64,000 nucleotides of DNA, from contig CBFHSF010000001.1 of assembly GCA_965658445.1 (NCBI GenBank), positions 62,001 to 126,000 of the forward strand, written 5' to 3'. Below the pieces are notes generated by a model that was not told the DNA's origin, did no database searches, and saw nothing but the letters and a program-made list of their open reading frames with translations. This document shows positions 35,024-43,754 of this stretch, piece after piece. Source of the stretch: CBFHSF01 sp965658445 (GTDB lineage Bacteria; Bacteroidota; Bacteroidia; Flavobacteriales; Schleiferiaceae). The position numbers were made by a program, and so were the translations under genes. How positions within the stretch are numbered: position 1 is the stretch's first letter; each line of letters starts with the position of its first letter.

Positions 35024-35887
35024 TTAGCCTAGGTAGGTCTTCAAGATTTTTGATCGCGAAGTGTGCTTGAGGCGGCGAATGGCTTTTTCTTTAATCTGAC
35101 GAACGCGCTCGCGAGTCAAATCAAATTTCTCACCGATTTCTTCCAATGTCATGGGGTGTTGTCCTCCCAATCCAAAGTACAAGCGAATCACATCACCTTC
35201 TCTGGGTGTCAAGGTAGCCAAAGAGCGCTCGATTTCCGTTCTCAAAGAGTCTGTCATCAAATCCTCATCTGGGTGAGGACTTTCTGACGAGTTGAGTACG
35301 TCGTACAAGTTGCTGTCTTCTCCTTCTACAAGGGGAGCATCCATGGATACGTGGCGACCTGAGTTTCTCAAAGACTCCTTAACGTCGTCTTCACCCATTT
35401 CCAACATATCCGCAATCTCCTCTGCAGACGGAGCTCTTTCGTGCTCCTGCTCTAGTTGAGCGTAGGCCTTGTTGATTTTATTTATAGAACCAATCTTGTT
35501 CAAGGGAAGGCGAACAATTCTAGACTGCTCTGCCAAGGCTTGAAGGATAGACTGCCTAATCCACCAAACGGCGTATGAGATAAATTTGAAACCACGTGTT
35601 TCATCAAAGCGCTGTGCGGCCTTGATCAAACCCAAGTTTCCTTCGTTGATCAAATCCGGAAGAGTCAACCCTTGGTTTTGGTATTGCTTCGCTACAGAAA
35701 CCACAAAACGCAAGTTTGCTTTGGTCAACTTTTCTAGGGCAATCTGATCACCGGCTTTAATGCGCTGTGCCAATTCTACTTCTTCCTCGGCGGTAATCAA
35801 TTCTACCTTACCGATTTCCTGTAGATATTTGTCAAGTGATGCGGTTTCCCTGTTGGTAACCTGTTTTGTGATTTTTAATTGTCTCAT
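35024..35887 (-). CDS. rpoD: Primary RNA polymerase sigma factor (short Bacteroidetes RpoD type)
   Basis: 287 residues, lacking region 1.1 as usual in this phylum. Region 1.2 (TASLDKYLQEIGKVELITAE), region 2 (LPDLINEGNLGLIKAAQRFD, then FKFISYAVWWIRQSI), region 3 and region 4.2 (TLEEIGEKFDLTRERVRQIK) are in order. It directs the polymerase to TAnnTTTG promoters, which are common in this window. It lies 59 nt downstream of pnp on the same strand and is closed by a strong terminator. Confidence 0.97.
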   Translation of the reverse strand: MRQLKITKQVTNRETASLDKYLQEIGKVELITAEEEVELAQRIKAGDQIALEKLTKANLRFVVSVAKQYQNQGLTLPDLINEGNLGLIKAAQRFDETRGFKFISYAVWWIRQSILQALAEQSRIVRLPLNKIGSINKINKAYAQLEQEHERAPSAEEIADMLEMGEDDVKESLRNSGRHVSMDAPLVEGEDSNLYDVLNSSESPHPDEDLMTDSLRTEIERSLATLTPREGDVIRLYFGLGGQHPMTLEEIGEKFDLTRERVRQIKEKAIRRLKHTSRSKILKTYLG

Positions 35888-35946
35888 AGGATTCTGCTGC
35901 GATTAAATAAATTCAACGGGGTTGAAATACGAACTAAAATCAATGA

Positions 35947-38088
35947 TTATTTCTTCTCCTCAGTAGCTTCTGGCTTAGGCAAAAGGGCTTTTCTAGAAAG
36001 CTTCATTTTACCTCTGTCGTCTACGGCAAGAAGTTTAACCTGTACCTTATCTCCTTCTTTGAGTACCTCTTCTACGGTTTGTAGACGTCTGTGCTCAATT
36101 TCAGAAATGTGTAGTAAACCTTGAGTGTCTTTGCCGATTTCTACAAAGGCTCCATAGGCTTGAACGGATTTAACAACCCCTTCGTATGTTTCACCTACTG
36201 TAGGTACAAATGCAATCTCTTGAACTCTAGAAATGGCCAAGTCCATCATGGCTTGATCCACACCAGAGATTTCTACAACGCCCACTCCTTTTTCTTCGTC
36301 CTCATCAATAGAAATGGTAGTACCTGTTTCTGCTTGTAGACCTTGAATGATCTTACCTCCTGGTCCAATGATGGCACCGATAAATTCCTTGGGAATTGTC
36401 AATACAACCATTTTTGGAGCATTTGGTTTCAATTGAGTTCTTGGAGCGTCAATGGTCTTGAGCATTTCTCCCAAGATGTGGAGTCTTCCGTCTCTTGCTT
36501 GGTTCAAGGCTTGTTCCAATACGTCGTATCCGATTCCGGCAATTTTGATATCCATCTGACAAGCAGTGATACCGTCTTTTGTTCCGGTTACTTTAAAGTC
36601 CATGTCTCCCAAGTGATCCTCGTCTCCAAGGATATCGGAAAGAACCGCCCATTTCTTAGTCTCAGGATTGGTGATCAATCCCATGGCGATACCAGATACA
36701 GGCTTAGTAATGTTGATTCCGGCGTCCATCAAAGAAAGCGTACCGGCACAAACCGTAGCCATTGATGAAGAACCGTTAGATTCCAGGATGTCAGAAACTA
36801 CGCGGATGGTGTAAGGGGAATCATTTGGGATAACTCCTTTCAATGCGCGCTGAGCCAAGTTACCGTGACCGATTTCACGACGGCTAGTGCTTCTGATAGG
36901 TCTTGCCTCTCCTGTTGAGAAGGGAGGGAAGTTGTAGTGTAGGTAGAATTTCTCCTCACCTACCAAAGTAACGTTGTCAATGCGGTTGGCATCTTGGCTA
37001 GTACCCAAGGTAACCGTTGTCAAAGACTGAGTTTCTCCACGGGTAAATACCGCAGAACCGTGAGAACCTGGAAGGTAGTCTACTTCAGACCAGATAGGTC
37101 TGATCTCATCGGTTTTTCTTCCGTCCAAACGAACCGCATCATTGAGAACCATATCTCTAATGGCGTGGTATTCTACGTCGTGGAAGTATACGTTGATAAG
37201 GGCTTCTTTTTCTGCGAGTTCTTCCTCAGAGTACTGCTCTTTAAAAGCTTCTCTGATGGCTTTGAACTTCTCGCTTCTCTCTGATTTACCCAAGCCTTCT
37301 TTTGCTACGGCGTAAACTTGGTCGTAAGTCTCCTTAGAAACTTTTTCGGCCAACTCTTCGTCGTGAGTTTCGTGGCTATATTCTCTTTTGACTGAGGCTT
37401 TTTCTACCTGAGCAGCCAATTTCTCTTGCATTTCAATTTGAGCCTTGATCGCTTCGTGAGCTACTTTGATAGCCTCTAGCATTTCAAGTTCAGAAACTTC
37501 GTCCATTTCACCTTCTACCATGATTACGCTTTCCTTAGAAGCTCCAATCATCATGTTGATGTCTGCTCTTTCCAAATCTGCAGGTGATGGGTTAACCACC
37601 ATGTTGCCGTCTACACGAGCAACACATACCTCAGAAATCGGTCCGTTGAATGGAAGATCAGAAACTGCAATAGCTGCTGATGCTGCCAATCCCGCCAATG
37701 AATCTGCGGCTACCTCTGGGTCAAATGAAATCAAGTTGATTACCATTTGAGTGTCTGCGTGGTAGTCCGATGGGAATAGAGGACGCAATACGCGATCCAC
37801 CAGACGAGCGGTTAGAATTTCTTCTGAAGAAGGACGAGCCTCTCTTTTGAAAAATCCCCCGGGAACTCTTCCTGCAGCAGAGAATTTTTCTCTGTACTCA
37901 ACGGTTAATGGTAAAAAGTCAATACCTTCTTTTGCTTCCTTGCTAGACACCACGGTGGCAAGGAGCATGGTGCCTCCACAACGTACTACAACCGAGCCAT
38001 CGGCTTGTTTTGCCAACTTGCCAGTTTCGATAGAAATGGTACGTCCGTCAGGTAGTTGAAGAGATTCTGTAATGGGATTAGGTGTCAT
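35947..38088 (-). CDS. pnp: Polyribonucleotide nucleotidyltransferase
   Basis: 713 residues. Two RNase PH domains (about 10-230 and 310-550) flank a helical linker. A KH domain (about 555-615, with FIGAIIGPGGKIIQGLQAET) and an S1 domain (about 623-690, ETYEGVVKSVQAYGAFVEIG) follow. It degrades RNA phosphorolytically from the 3' end. The gene follows rpsO after a palindromic hairpin, the same order as in many bacteria where processing near this hairpin controls pnp. rpoD follows after 59 nt. Confidence 0.97.
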   Translation of the reverse strand: MTPNPITESLQLPDGRTISIETGKLAKQADGSVVVRCGGTMLLATVVSSKEAKEGIDFLPLTVEYREKFSAAGRVPGGFFKREARPSSEEILTARLVDRVLRPLFPSDYHADTQMVINLISFDPEVAADSLAGLAASAAIAVSDLPFNGPISEVCVARVDGNMVVNPSPADLERADINMMIGASKESVIMVEGEMDEVSELEMLEAIKVAHEAIKAQIEMQEKLAAQVEKASVKREYSHETHDEELAEKVSKETYDQVYAVAKEGLGKSERSEKFKAIREAFKEQYSEEELAEKEALINVYFHDVEYHAIRDMVLNDAVRLDGRKTDEIRPIWSEVDYLPGSHGSAVFTRGETQSLTTVTLGTSQDANRIDNVTLVGEEKFYLHYNFPPFSTGEARPIRSTSRREIGHGNLAQRALKGVIPNDSPYTIRVVSDILESNGSSSMATVCAGTLSLMDAGINITKPVSGIAMGLITNPETKKWAVLSDILGDEDHLGDMDFKVTGTKDGITACQMDIKIAGIGYDVLEQALNQARDGRLHILGEMLKTIDAPRTQLKPNAPKMVVLTIPKEFIGAIIGPGGKIIQGLQAETGTTISIDEDEEKGVGVVEISGVDQAMMDLAISRVQEIAFVPTVGETYEGVVKSVQAYGAFVEIGKDTQGLLHISEIEHRRLQTVEEVLKEGDKVQVKLLAVDDRGKMKLSRKALLPKPEATEEKK

Positions 38089-38124
38089 CTAAATGTCTTG
38101 TTAAATAGGTTACAATATGATACA

Positions 38125-38155
38125 CGAAAAGGCAATTGAATAAATTGCCTTTTCG
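38125..38155. terminator. Hairpin between rpsO and pnp
   Basis: CGAAAAGGCAATT, loop GAATA, AATTGCCTTTTCG is a perfect 13-bp inverted repeat. The T run is within the arm, so it can act as a terminator or attenuator on either strand, or as an RNase III-type processing site before pnp. Confidence 0.75.
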
Positions 38156-38176
38156 TTATGAGTCATCTTATGAAAA

Positions 38177-38446
38177 TTACTTTCTCAGATTTAGCTTCTT
38201 AATAATCTCGCGGTATCTGGTGATATCTGTATCCTTGAGGTAGTTGAGAAGTTTTCTTCTCTTTCCTACTAGGCGAACCAAAGAGCGCTCAGTATTATAG
38301 TCTTTTCTGTTTTTCTTCAGGTGCTCAGTAAGGTGGTTGATTCTGTAGGTGAACAACGCGATTTGTCCTTCTGATGATCCTGTGTCTTGTGCTGATTTTC
38401 CGTGCTCAGCAAAGAACTCTTGTTTTTTTTCTGTAGTCAAATACAT
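38177..38446 (-). CDS. rpsO: 30S ribosomal protein S15
   Basis: 89 residues from the ATG at 38446 (MYLTTEKKQEFFAEHG), the normal S15 length. Signature residues are present: DTGSSEGQIALFTYRINHLT and RSLVRLVGKRRKLLNYL. It binds the central domain of 16S rRNA. The leader of about 90 nt carries a 12-nt perfect palindrome inside a longer hairpin, a candidate for S15 autoregulation. A TACCTTTG promoter box lies at 38538-38545. Confidence 0.97.
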   Translation of the reverse strand: MYLTTEKKQEFFAEHGKSAQDTGSSEGQIALFTYRINHLTEHLKKNRKDYNTERSLVRLVGKRRKLLNYLKDTDITRYREIIKKLNLRK

Positions 38447-38484
38447 GTCAAAATCCTTTAGATGTTTGTAATGCGGTTTGCAAA

Positions 38485-38508
38485 GTGCCCACTCCAATTG
38501 GAGCGCAC
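38485..38508 (-). promoter_or_regulatory. Hairpin in the rpsO leader, candidate S15 autoregulatory element
   Basis: The core CTCCAATTGGAG (38492-38503) is a perfect palindrome, extended by outer pairs GTGC/GCAC, about 40 nt upstream of the rpsO start codon. S15 represses its own mRNA through diverse leader structures in other bacteria; here only the structure and position are seen. Confidence 0.4.
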
Positions 38509-38537
38509 AAGTGTGCAAGATTAATTATTTAAGTCTG

Positions 38538-38545
38538 CAAAGGTA
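38538..38545 (-). promoter_or_regulatory. -7 box TACCTTTG upstream of rpsO
   Basis: Exact TAnnTTTG match. A TTTG (38559-38562) lies upstream, but with a 13-nt spacer, shorter than expected. Confidence 0.5.
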
Positions 38546-38613
38546 ATAAAAAATTGCACAAAGCAGCTTGCCGGATGTTAAAATATGGTAAAGACGAAAG
38601 GCTGGATGAGCCC

Positions 38614-39459
38614 CTAATCAATGGTCATATCTAAGAAAGAAGAAACCTTATTTTTGAGGTCGCCTCTCTCCGAAATAAAATCGAGGAATCCATGCTCCAA
38701 CAAAAACTCAGAAGTTTGGAAGCCTTCGGGCAAATCTTTTCCAATGGTTTCTTTCACTACACGAGGACCCGCAAAACCAATAAGTGCTTGAGGTTCCGCA
38801 ATGTTAATGTCTCCCAACATGGCAAAAGAAGCGGTAACTCCTCCTGTAGTTGGATCGGTTAGGATGGATACGTAAGGAATTTTTGCCTCAGCCAACAAAG
38901 CCAGTCTAGAAGACGTCTTTGCCATTTGCATCAATGAGAAAGCGGCCTCCATCATACGAGCTCCTCCTGATTTAGAAATCATAATGAAGGGCATCTTATG
39001 CTTTAAGGAGTAATCAATTCCTCGAGCAATTTTCTCTCCTACCACCGATCCCATGGATCCACCGATAAAGTTGAAATTCATGGCGCTGATAACAACGTCT
39101 CTTCCGTTCATCTTTCCGGTTCCTGTGGTAAGGGCATCCTTGAGACCTGTTTTCTTTTGAGTGGCTCCCAATCTGTCTGTGTATTTCTTGGTGTCCTCAA
39201 ATTTCAGTGGATCCTTGGATTCCAACTTGGCGTCGAGTTCCTTGAATTTCCCTTCGTCAAACAAAAAGGAGAAGTACTCCTGAGCATTGATTCTGTCGTG
39301 GTGGTTACAGTTGGAACAAACCCAAAGGTGTGCTTGGTGATCTTCAATAGTAGAAACGACCTTACACTTTGGACATTTATGCCACAACCCCTCAGGGGTC
39401 TCTCTTTTCTCTGTGGTACCTGTGGTGATACCTTCTTTATCTCTTTTAAACCAACCCAT
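38614..39459 (-). CDS. accD: Acetyl-CoA carboxylase carboxyltransferase subunit beta
   Basis: 281 residues. An N-terminal four-Cys zinc ribbon (CPKC at about 29-32 and CSNC at about 52-55) precedes the crotonase-like carboxyltransferase domain with MNFNFIGGSMGSVVGEK and SKSGGARMMEAAFSLMQM. With AccA it transfers carboxylate from biotin to acetyl-CoA, making malonyl-CoA for fatty acid synthesis. It lies 38 nt after the aldolase gene, a pairing common in this phylum. Confidence 0.96.
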   Translation of the reverse strand: MGWFKRDKEGITTGTTEKRETPEGLWHKCPKCKVVSTIEDHQAHLWVCSNCNHHDRINAQEYFSFLFDEGKFKELDAKLESKDPLKFEDTKKYTDRLGATQKKTGLKDALTTGTGKMNGRDVVISAMNFNFIGGSMGSVVGEKIARGIDYSLKHKMPFIMISKSGGARMMEAAFSLMQMAKTSSRLALLAEAKIPYVSILTDPTTGGVTASFAMLGDINIAEPQALIGFAGPRVVKETIGKDLPEGFQTSEFLLEHGFLDFISERGDLKNKVSSFLDMTID

Positions 39460-39497
39460 GATACTATGGTTTTAAATGGTATTAAATGTGTGGTGAC

Positions 39498-40556
39498 TTA
39501 GGCAATAGTTACCTCTTCTGTCAAGTAAACGTCTTGAACAGATTTGATGAGGTCTACTCCTTCAGCAAATGGCTTTTGGAAAGCTTTTCTTCCCAAGATC
39601 AAACCTTGTCCACCGGCTCTCTTGTTGATAACGGCAGTCTTCACGGCATCCGCCAAGTCGCTGTCCCCTTTAGAAGCTCCACCGGAGTTAATCAATCCCA
39701 TGCGTCCCATGTAACAGTTGGCTACTTGGTAACGACACAAGTCGATGGGGTGATCCGTAGTCAATTCAGAGTATACTTTGTCATTGGTGTGACCAAAGTT
39801 TACGGCAGGATACCCTCCGTTGTTGGTGGGAAGTTTTTGCTTGATGATATCCGCTTGGATGGTAACTCCCAAGTGGTTAGCCTGAGACGTCAAGTCCGCA
39901 GCTGTGTGGTAGTCTGTTCCGTCTTTCTTAAAGGCAGAGTTACGGGTGTAACACCAAAGGATGGTGGCCATTCCCAACTCGTGAGCTCTTTCAAAGGCAG
40001 AAGCTACTTCGATAATTTGTCTTCTTGAATCTTCTGAACCAAAGTAGATGGTGGCACCTACAGCAACGGCTCCCATTTCCCAAGCGTTCTCTACCGAACC
40101 GTACATGGTTTGGTCGTACTGAGTGGGGTAGCTAAGCGTTTCGTTGTGGTTGATCTTAACGATGAAAGGAATTTTGTGAGCGTACTTTCTAGATACAGAA
40201 GCCAAAACTCCGTACGTAGAAGCCACACCATTACAACCTGCTTCGATGGCAAGCTTCACGATGTTTTCAGGGTCAAAGTACAAGGGATTGGGAGCGAAAG
40301 AAGCTCCGGCACTGTGCTCAATTCCTTGGTCAACGGGAAGGATGGAAAGGTATCCCGATCCTCCCAATCTTCCGTTGTTATATAAAGTCTCTAGACTTCT
40401 AATGACTTGATTGCTGCGATTGGTTGGCATGAAAGCCCTGTCTACGAAATCGCCTCCTGGTAAGTGAAGGCTGTCTTTACTAAAAGTGGAAGATGTATGG
40501 TTGAGTAGGTACTCTGCTTCGCTTCCTAATAAATCTTGAATCTTTGCGTAAGACAT
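39498..40556 (-). CDS. fbaB: Class I fructose-bisphosphate aldolase (FbaB/DhnA type)
   Basis: 352 residues. SILPVDQGIEHSAGASFAPN, IPFIVKINHNE, GLINSGGASKGDSDLADAV and GLILGRKAFQKPF match the archaeal-type class I aldolase family, which uses a Schiff-base lysine. It cleaves fructose-1,6-bisphosphate to the two triose phosphates. Probably transcribed with accD from the promoter at 40585-40614, the best promoter in the window. Confidence 0.94.
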   Translation of the reverse strand: MSYAKIQDLLGSEAEYLLNHTSSTFSKDSLHLPGGDFVDRAFMPTNRSNQVIRSLETLYNNGRLGGSGYLSILPVDQGIEHSAGASFAPNPLYFDPENIVKLAIEAGCNGVASTYGVLASVSRKYAHKIPFIVKINHNETLSYPTQYDQTMYGSVENAWEMGAVAVGATIYFGSEDSRRQIIEVASAFERAHELGMATILWCYTRNSAFKKDGTDYHTAADLTSQANHLGVTIQADIIKQKLPTNNGGYPAVNFGHTNDKVYSELTTDHPIDLCRYQVANCYMGRMGLINSGGASKGDSDLADAVKTAVINKRAGGQGLILGRKAFQKPFAEGVDLIKSVQDVYLTEEVTIA

Positions 40557-40584
40557 ATTCTATTCTTTCAAAATGGTTATGGGA

Positions 40585-40614
40585 CAAAAATACCAATTTT
40601 TGCCACCTAGCAAT
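40585..40614 (-). promoter_or_regulatory. Promoter of fbaB-accD: ATTG, 18-nt spacer, TATTTTTG
   Basis: On the minus strand ATTG (40614-40611) and TATTTTTG (40592-40585) are separated by 18 nt, close to the Bacteroidetes -33 TTTG and -7 TAnnTTTG arrangement. The box ends 28 nt before the ATG. Confidence 0.65.
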
Positions 40615-40635
40615 ACCTAACAAACATAAAATGCA

Positions 40636-42978
40636 TTAAAAGGGATATCCCAATGCCAAATTGAATACGACGTCACTCCATTTGAGGCCCGGAACGTATA
40701 TCCATGGTCTTTTTCCTGCCTGCAAATAATTTTGGGGGTTGTGCAGCTTAAGTCCCATATCCAAGCGGAAAATGAAGAAGTTAAAATCATAGCGAAGCCC
40801 CATACCTCCACCTAATGCAGATCCCTTGAATACCGTTCCTGATTTAAACGTGAAGTTGTCTACAAATCGCTCAATGTCGTCTTCAGATTGTCCCGTCTCT
40901 CTCAAATCCGATTCCACCCACGGCATGTACCAGACGTTACCAGCATCTGCAAATAGGGCACCTTTTAAATTCTTAAGAATGGGAAAGCGATATTCTATAG
41001 ATGCCAATAGTTTGAAGGGCGCTGCGACTACCTCGTCGGCGTTGGGGTTGAGACCTGGACCCAGTTTATACGCGAGCCAAGAACGGATGTCGTTACTACC
41101 CCCAGCAAAGTACATTTTCTCGAAAGGAGCCGAAATCAACGAGTTTCCATAACTCTGTGAGTATCCCACAAAGAATCGAGTGGCCACGATGTGCTCTGAG
41201 GTAATTCGGGTGTAATGTCTGTAGTCTAGGTCAATTTTAAAGTACTGAGAATAAGGAACTCCAAAAACCGTGTAGGCGTACTGTGTGGAATCATAGGGTA
41301 AAGGGCTAATGGAATTGGCCAAGGCCAAGATGTTTCCAGAAATCTCTGCCGTCCCTCTAAAGTAATCTGCGTGTTTTCTGAATTTATGGTGCTGATTGTT
41401 GTAGGTGAAAGCATAGCGCGTGGCCATGATAAAGTTGTCTTGGAAACCATTTTTGAATTCCAATCGGGCCAAGTAGTCAGGATCAATTCGGTTGATCTTC
41501 ACATAGCTCAGATCGGTAAGGTTGATGGAGTGGTTTTTGGTTTCGGATTCCTTCCACAAATACTGGAGACCCAAGGTGTACACCAAGCGGTCAAATTCCT
41601 GGCGATTGGTCCGGCTAGCGCTTAAAAATACTCTAGAGCGAGGAAGCATTCTCTTGGGAAAACTGTTTTCGTCCACCCAAGGAAAAATAAATCGAGGGAA
41701 GTTTACTGCCACTTCACCACCCAATTCCCAGGTGTTAAAGAGTTGACTTTCGTCGATGAAACTCACCTGAGCTTCAATTCCTCCTCGGACGCTGAGTTCT
41801 AAAGATTCTCCTCCACCAAAGAAATTGCGATTGAGCCAACCCAGCCCTGTAGAAATTCCGAAGTTCCCCGAGGTGTTGGTGAATTCCAATTCTGTGGTAA
41901 AGGACCTCTTTTTTCCGGGAGCAAGCTTTACGTAGACGTCCAGCTCATTGGATTTTGAAGTGTCCACTGCTGAGGGCTTAAAGGATATCTCTGCAGTCTT
42001 AAAGACTTTTAGTGAGTTGATGTGTTCATAGGTCTGTTTGACTTCCTGCTCATTGTAATAATCACCTTGTTTAAAGTGGATGGAGCGGGTGAGAAGACTG
42101 GGGGTAAATTGGGTAGAATCCGTTTCGTAAATGATGTAGGTGTTGTGCGTCACCGTGTCTTCAAATCTCTGAACCTCGTCTTTAAATGAGTAGGCAGGAG
42201 TAATTTGTACACTATTGATTTTATAAGGTTTGTGGGGTATGGTATAGGTGGTGTCTCCCGTGGTAACCGGCAAATCCGAAATGTACATGGTCAGGGCAAT
42301 TTGGTGATTTCCCAAGGAGGTGTCGACCTCAAACCGAATGACTTCCCTGGGAAAACCAAAATACCCGGAGTTCCTGAAGAGTTTGGAAACGCGTTCTCTT
42401 TCTTCTGTAATTTTTTGAGCAGAGTAGGGGGTGCCCTCTAAGATTTTAGAATCCTTTTTGTATTGCATGTACAGGCGTTCCAAGGATTCCGTTTCTGCGT
42501 AAACATTGAAGGTTTTGATGCGGTATTGAGACCCCGTGTTGTAGTAATACTTGACTTTTGCCTTCTTTTCGTTTTTGAGAGTATCTACCTCCCAACGGTA
42601 GGAATTTAAAAAATAGCCATTGGAAAATAGATATTGGCTGATTTGATAGGCTGATTTTTGGGTCAGGGCAGAATCCAATACCACCGGAGCTTCTCCGATA
42701 TCCGCAAACCATCCTGAGATTCCGTCTTTTTCGGGATTTCCCCAGCCGTACAAAGTCAGATAGGGTTTTAACGATCTAAAGAGAAGAATTTTGTTGGGCT
42801 GCTGTTTGACAATGCCAGTAACTTCTTGGTTTCTAGACTTTTTTTCGTTGATGTAGATTTCGTTTTGTGTAAGCAGCTGCTCCCCCTCCGGAACGTACTT
42901 GGTGTAGTGACAGCTACTGACCCAAATGGGTAGCAATAACCAAAGCCATTTTAGTGTATTTTTGCCTTTATTCAACAA
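40636..42978 (-). CDS. BamA/TamA-family outer-membrane lipoprotein (TamL-like)
   Basis: 780 residues. The signal ends in PIWVSSC (Cys20), a lipobox, so this Omp85 member is lipidated, as in Bacteroidetes TamL. POTRA-like repeats occupy about 25-390, and a 16-strand barrel with surface-antigen (D15) features follows, including FAGGSNDIRSWLAYKLGPG, the conserved loop-6 region. The C-terminus is LALGYPF, an outer-membrane aromatic end. Role: insertion or export of outer-membrane components with TamB, which is not nearby. The only possible starts are TTG at 42978 or 42975, since no ATG precedes the signal peptide. The methyltransferase start lies 5 nt away on the other strand. Confidence 0.88.
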   Translation of the reverse strand: MLNKGKNTLKWLWLLLPIWVSSCHYTKYVPEGEQLLTQNEIYINEKKSRNQEVTGIVKQQPNKILLFRSLKPYLTLYGWGNPEKDGISGWFADIGEAPVVLDSALTQKSAYQISQYLFSNGYFLNSYRWEVDTLKNEKKAKVKYYYNTGSQYRIKTFNVYAETESLERLYMQYKKDSKILEGTPYSAQKITEERERVSKLFRNSGYFGFPREVIRFEVDTSLGNHQIALTMYISDLPVTTGDTTYTIPHKPYKINSVQITPAYSFKDEVQRFEDTVTHNTYIIYETDSTQFTPSLLTRSIHFKQGDYYNEQEVKQTYEHINSLKVFKTAEISFKPSAVDTSKSNELDVYVKLAPGKKRSFTTELEFTNTSGNFGISTGLGWLNRNFFGGGESLELSVRGGIEAQVSFIDESQLFNTWELGGEVAVNFPRFIFPWVDENSFPKRMLPRSRVFLSASRTNRQEFDRLVYTLGLQYLWKESETKNHSINLTDLSYVKINRIDPDYLARLEFKNGFQDNFIMATRYAFTYNNQHHKFRKHADYFRGTAEISGNILALANSISPLPYDSTQYAYTVFGVPYSQYFKIDLDYRHYTRITSEHIVATRFFVGYSQSYGNSLISAPFEKMYFAGGSNDIRSWLAYKLGPGLNPNADEVVAAPFKLLASIEYRFPILKNLKGALFADAGNVWYMPWVESDLRETGQSEDDIERFVDNFTFKSGTVFKGSALGGGMGLRYDFNFFIFRLDMGLKLHNPQNYLQAGKRPWIYVPGLKWSDVVFNLALGYPF
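42957..42964 (+). promoter_or_regulatory. -7 box TATTTTTG for the methyltransferase gene, inside the first codons of tamL
   Basis: Fits TAnnTTTG and ends 18 nt before the ATG at 42983. It lies within the coding start of the divergent gene. No -33 element is clear. Confidence 0.4.
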
Positions 42979-42982
42979 GGGA

Positions 42983-43735
42983 ATGGTATCGAAATCTCAA
43001 ATTAAGCTTCTAAACTCGCTTTCACAAAAAAAATATCGCGCTAAAAATAAGATGTTTCGCGCAGAAGGTGTAAAGTTGGTGAAAGATATTCTTACGTCGG
43101 GGATAAAACCCAACTATATATTCACAACGGACCCTTCATTAGATTTTTCTAGAGGGGAGTATTCTGAGGTTCCCTCATCAATTATCATTCCCATGGACAG
43201 TGCAACGGCAAAAAAATGCAGCTTGCTATCCACCCCGTCTACGGTAATTGCCATTTTTGATCAGCCTGAATTTGAGTCTCGTGATTTGAGTGGAGATTTG
43301 TGTTTGGCTCTTGATGGCGTTTCGGATCCCGGAAACTTGGGAACCATTATTCGATTGGCAGATTGGTTTGGAATCGACACGGTTTACGCCTCACCGGAAA
43401 CGGTGGATGTGTACAATCCCAAAGTGGTGCAGTCCACCATGGGTTCATTGGCAAGGGTTTCGGTGGAGTATACCCATTTAGGGGAACTCTCCGCAAAGGC
43501 CATCGAAAGGGGATATCACATTTCTGGAACTTTTATGGAAGGCGAGAGCATCTATGAAGCTGAGCCTGCGAAGCGCCTGTTAATCATGGGCAGTGAGGCG
43601 CATGGAATATCTTCAGAACTCCAAGGTTCCGTAACCGAGAAATTGACCATTCCTAGATTTTCGGAACCGGGCCCCGAATCTCTCAATGTGGCGGTGGCCA
43701 CGAGTATTTTGATTTCGAAGTTGTCTACTCTTTGA
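42983..43735 (+). CDS. TrmH/SpoU-family RNA 2'-O-methyltransferase
   Basis: 250 residues from the ATG at 42983 (MVSKSQIKLLNSLSQKKYRA), where the family normally begins. It has an N-terminal L30e-like substrate-binding domain (about 8-90) and a SPOUT knot domain with LDGVSDPGNLGTIIRLADWF, LLIMGSEAHGIS and IPRFSEPGPESLNVAVATSI. Such enzymes methylate the ribose 2'-OH of rRNA or tRNA; RlmB-like specificity is possible but not shown. Divergent from tamL with 4 bp between start codons. It converges with the DMT transporter, 19 nt between stops. Confidence 0.92.
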   Translation: MVSKSQIKLLNSLSQKKYRAKNKMFRAEGVKLVKDILTSGIKPNYIFTTDPSLDFSRGEYSEVPSSIIIPMDSATAKKCSLLSTPSTVIAIFDQPEFESRDLSGDLCLALDGVSDPGNLGTIIRLADWFGIDTVYASPETVDVYNPKVVQSTMGSLARVSVEYTHLGELSAKAIERGYHISGTFMEGESIYEAEPAKRLLIMGSEAHGISSELQGSVTEKLTIPRFSEPGPESLNVAVATSILISKLSTL

Positions 43736-43754
43736 TTGCCTACTCCTGAGGTGT

